Below, one piece after another: positions 63,956 through 64,000 of a DNA stretch of 64,000 nucleotides (position 1 is the first letter of the stretch; each line of letters opens with the position of its first letter). The stretch lies in the NCBI RefSeq assembly GCF_900078195.1, contig NZ_FJVE01000007.1:558001-622000 (forward strand). The letters are read 5' to 3'. The position numbers were made by a program, and so were the translations under genes. The notes beneath the pieces are model-generated. The model made no database searches, was not told where the DNA came from, and was given only the letters and a program-made list of their open reading frames with translations. The DNA comes from Clostridium sp. Marseille-P299 (GTDB lineage Bacteria > Bacillota > Clostridia > Lachnospirales > Lachnospiraceae).

Positions 63956-64000
63956 ATGAGCTGTAGTAAATTAAGACGATTGTTCTTACATATCTTATAT
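63956..64000 (+). CDS. Start of a further gene, cut by the window edge
   Basis: ATG at 63956, 7 bases after GAGG in the end of the previous gene (63945-63948), opens a frame of 15 codons (MSCSKLRRLFLHILY) running to the last base. The basic-then-hydrophobic start would suit another membrane permease of the same operon. Too short to identify. Confidence 0.5.
   Translation, partial: MSCSKLRRLFLHILY

Overview
The window is 64 kb of AT-rich DNA from a low-GC, Gram-positive, spore-forming anaerobe of the class Clostridia. It most resembles the Lachnospiraceae (Lachnoclostridium/Clostridium phytofermentans-like). The basis is strong AGGAGG-type ribosome sites, a dipicolinate synthase pair (spoVFA/spoVFB), a membrane pyrophosphatase, a GH31 glycosidase, many lipobox lipoproteins, glycine and fluoride riboswitches, a group IIC intron and an IS256-type element. 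The species is inferred, not proven. I see no tRNA, rRNA, CRISPR array or prophage.

1-11.5 kb: the 3' part of a TIM-barrel sugar-phosphate isomerase-like gene, a large lipoprotein, a TPR-GGDEF diguanylate cyclase, a CYP152-type cytochrome P450, a complete polar amino-acid ABC importer with a promoter, paired palindromes and an attenuator-like hairpin in its leader, a small hydrophilic protein, an FMN-dependent NADH oxidoreductase and a HEAT-repeat protein. 11.6-13.5 kb: a complete group IIC intron with an intact maturase, sitting directly behind the HEAT gene's terminator. 13.6-21.3 kb: a MATE transporter, a fluoride-riboswitch-controlled CLC(F) antiporter, an operon of a small protein, an ArsC/Spx-like protein, an NYN-LOTUS protein and an isochorismatase-like hydrolase, then an M42 peptidase and a cysteine-desulfurase-like enzyme.

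21.5-34.4 kb: the membrane pyrophosphatase, the GH31 enzyme, a chemoreceptor with a structured leader, a GC-rich multi-hairpin island of unknown nature (28.25-28.39 kb), a DUF2500-like protein, an acyltransferase-like/zinc-ribbon membrane protein pair, MscL with a zinc-ribbon tail, an IS256-type insertion with a perfect 8-bp target duplication, and an iron-type alcohol dehydrogenase. 34.8-39.2 kb: a leucine-rich-repeat protein, a VWA protein and a MoxR-type AAA ATPase; the VWA protein carries seven 48-bp tandem repeats.

39.4-51.9 kb: a glycine-riboswitch-controlled sodium:alanine symporter, a second amino-acid ABC importer whose binding-protein gene is separated from its permease and ATPase genes by a MATE gene, sbcD-sbcC, and the dipicolinate synthase genes.

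52.1-64 kb is the most unusual locus. An OmpR-type response regulator and histidine kinase are followed by two tandem paralogous lipoproteins (a propeller-like front half fused to a solute-binding back half), two sugar-type (MalF/MalG-like) permeases with no ATPase in view, a coiled-coil membrane-fusion protein, and an FtsX/MacB-type permease with an N-terminal five-residue repeat. A further gene is cut by the window edge. The genes overlap or nearly touch, so they are probably one transcription unit that joins an importer-like sensor module to an exporter-like module.
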